The position numbers and the translations under genes are program-made. From NCBI RefSeq assembly GCF_000350165.1, contig NZ_CAUI01000005.1:1-64000 (forward strand): DNA of 64,000 bases. The letters are read 5' to 3'. Within the stretch, counting starts at the first letter, position 1; each line of letters starts with the position of its first letter. Source of the stretch: Halanaerobium saccharolyticum subsp. saccharolyticum DSM 6643 (GTDB lineage Bacteria; Bacillota; Halanaerobiia; Halanaerobiales; Halanaerobiaceae). Below the pieces are notes generated by a model. That model made no database searches. It was not told the DNA's origin and was given only the letters and a program-made list of their open reading frames with translations. Shown here piece after piece: positions 63,766 through 64,000 of the stretch.

Positions 63766-64000
63766 TTGTCCCGAAATATAAAAGATAAATTTACTGAGCA
63801 ATTATTTGAAGCTATTTTAATGCTTGAAGACAAAGAAGAATGTTATAACTTTTTTCAAGATATAGCTACTATAGGAGAAATTAAAGCTTTAGGGCAACGG
63901 CTTGAAGTAGCTAGAATGCTTAAAGAGGGTTATACATATGATCATATTGTAGATGAAACAGGAGTTAGCACTGCAACTATCAGTAGGGTTAAACGTTCAT
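63766..64000 (+). CDS. yerC: YerC/YecD-family TrpR-like protein, 5' part (runs off window)
   Basis: The first 78 residues of a TrpR-superfamily regulator: IKDKFTEQLFEAILML, TIGEIKALGQRLEVA and the helix-turn-helix TYDHIVDETGVSTATISRVKR. TTG 63766 follows GAGGTG. It lies 23 bases after guaA and may be co-transcribed. The target is not established. The C-terminal end lies outside the window. Confidence 0.88.
   Translation, partial: MSRNIKDKFTEQLFEAILMLEDKEECYNFFQDIATIGEIKALGQRLEVARMLKEGYTYDHIVDETGVSTATISRVKRS

Overview
The window is a low-GC, densely packed, almost entirely plus-strand stretch of a Firmicutes-type chromosome. Strong Shine-Dalgarno sites, frequent TTG and GTG starts, a glmS ribozyme, a CIRCE operator, a GlcT-type antitermination system, class A-like promoters and zinc-binding (C+) forms of S4, S14, L24 and L36 all point that way. 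The trimeric bifurcating-type [FeFe] hydrogenase and PPDK indicate a fermentative anaerobe. The overall protein character fits Halanaerobiales (Halanaerobium or a relative), but that placement is inference from memory of the families, not a search result.

Layout. 1-15636: end of tuf, then the S10-spc-alpha ribosomal superoperon (rpsJ to rplQ) with secY, adk, map, a KOW protein, infA and rpoA; rpmD (L30) is missing from its usual place. 15657-19852: ecfA1-ecfA2-ecfT, truA, then rplM-rpsI behind their own promoter and a structured leader. 20178-22602: an AmmeMemoRadiSam set (LigB-like, AMMECR1 and radical SAM genes). 22768-23771: a tiny zinc-ribbon protein convergent with a degenerate CPBP-family membrane protein. 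23906-28630: cdaA, a one-domain cdaR, glmM, the glmS ribozyme and glmS, linking c-di-AMP to amino-sugar synthesis. 28767-33593: acpS, nnr, dcd and a DbpA-domain/superfamily-1 helicase fusion. 33789-34667: a 48-residue antitoxin-tail-like ORF followed by mazEF.

34852-43132 is the most system-like region. It holds the three subunits of an electron-bifurcating-type hydrogenase (hydC, hydB, hydA), preceded by and interleaved with regulatory-looking genes: two DRTGG proteins, two GHKL ATPases, a HydS-like H-cluster protein with a Ser in place of the proton-relay Cys, a PHP protein and a three-Cys thioredoxin-like ferredoxin. I infer a redox- or H2-sensing module coupled to the enzyme. 43386-49101: PTS genes (a NagE-like IICB, a TIM-barrel-like protein of unknown function, GlcT, a PtsG-like IICB and a IIA-Glc), with RAT antiterminator sequences before glcT and ptsG. 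49228-56028: proB-proA-proC, tsaE-tsaB-tsaD and a radical SAM/PDZ/DUF512-like protein. 56146-58409: CIRCE-groES-groEL. 58575-64000: the PPDK regulator, ppdK, guaA and a truncated yerC.

The observations I rate highest are the stand-alone antitoxin-tail ORF next to mazEF, the hydrogenase-linked sensory cluster, a well-signalled 11-codon ORF running across the glmS ribozyme cleavage site, the paired RAT elements, and the unusual domain orders of the helicase and of the DUF512-like radical SAM protein. I saw no tRNA, rRNA, CRISPR array, insertion sequence or prophage.
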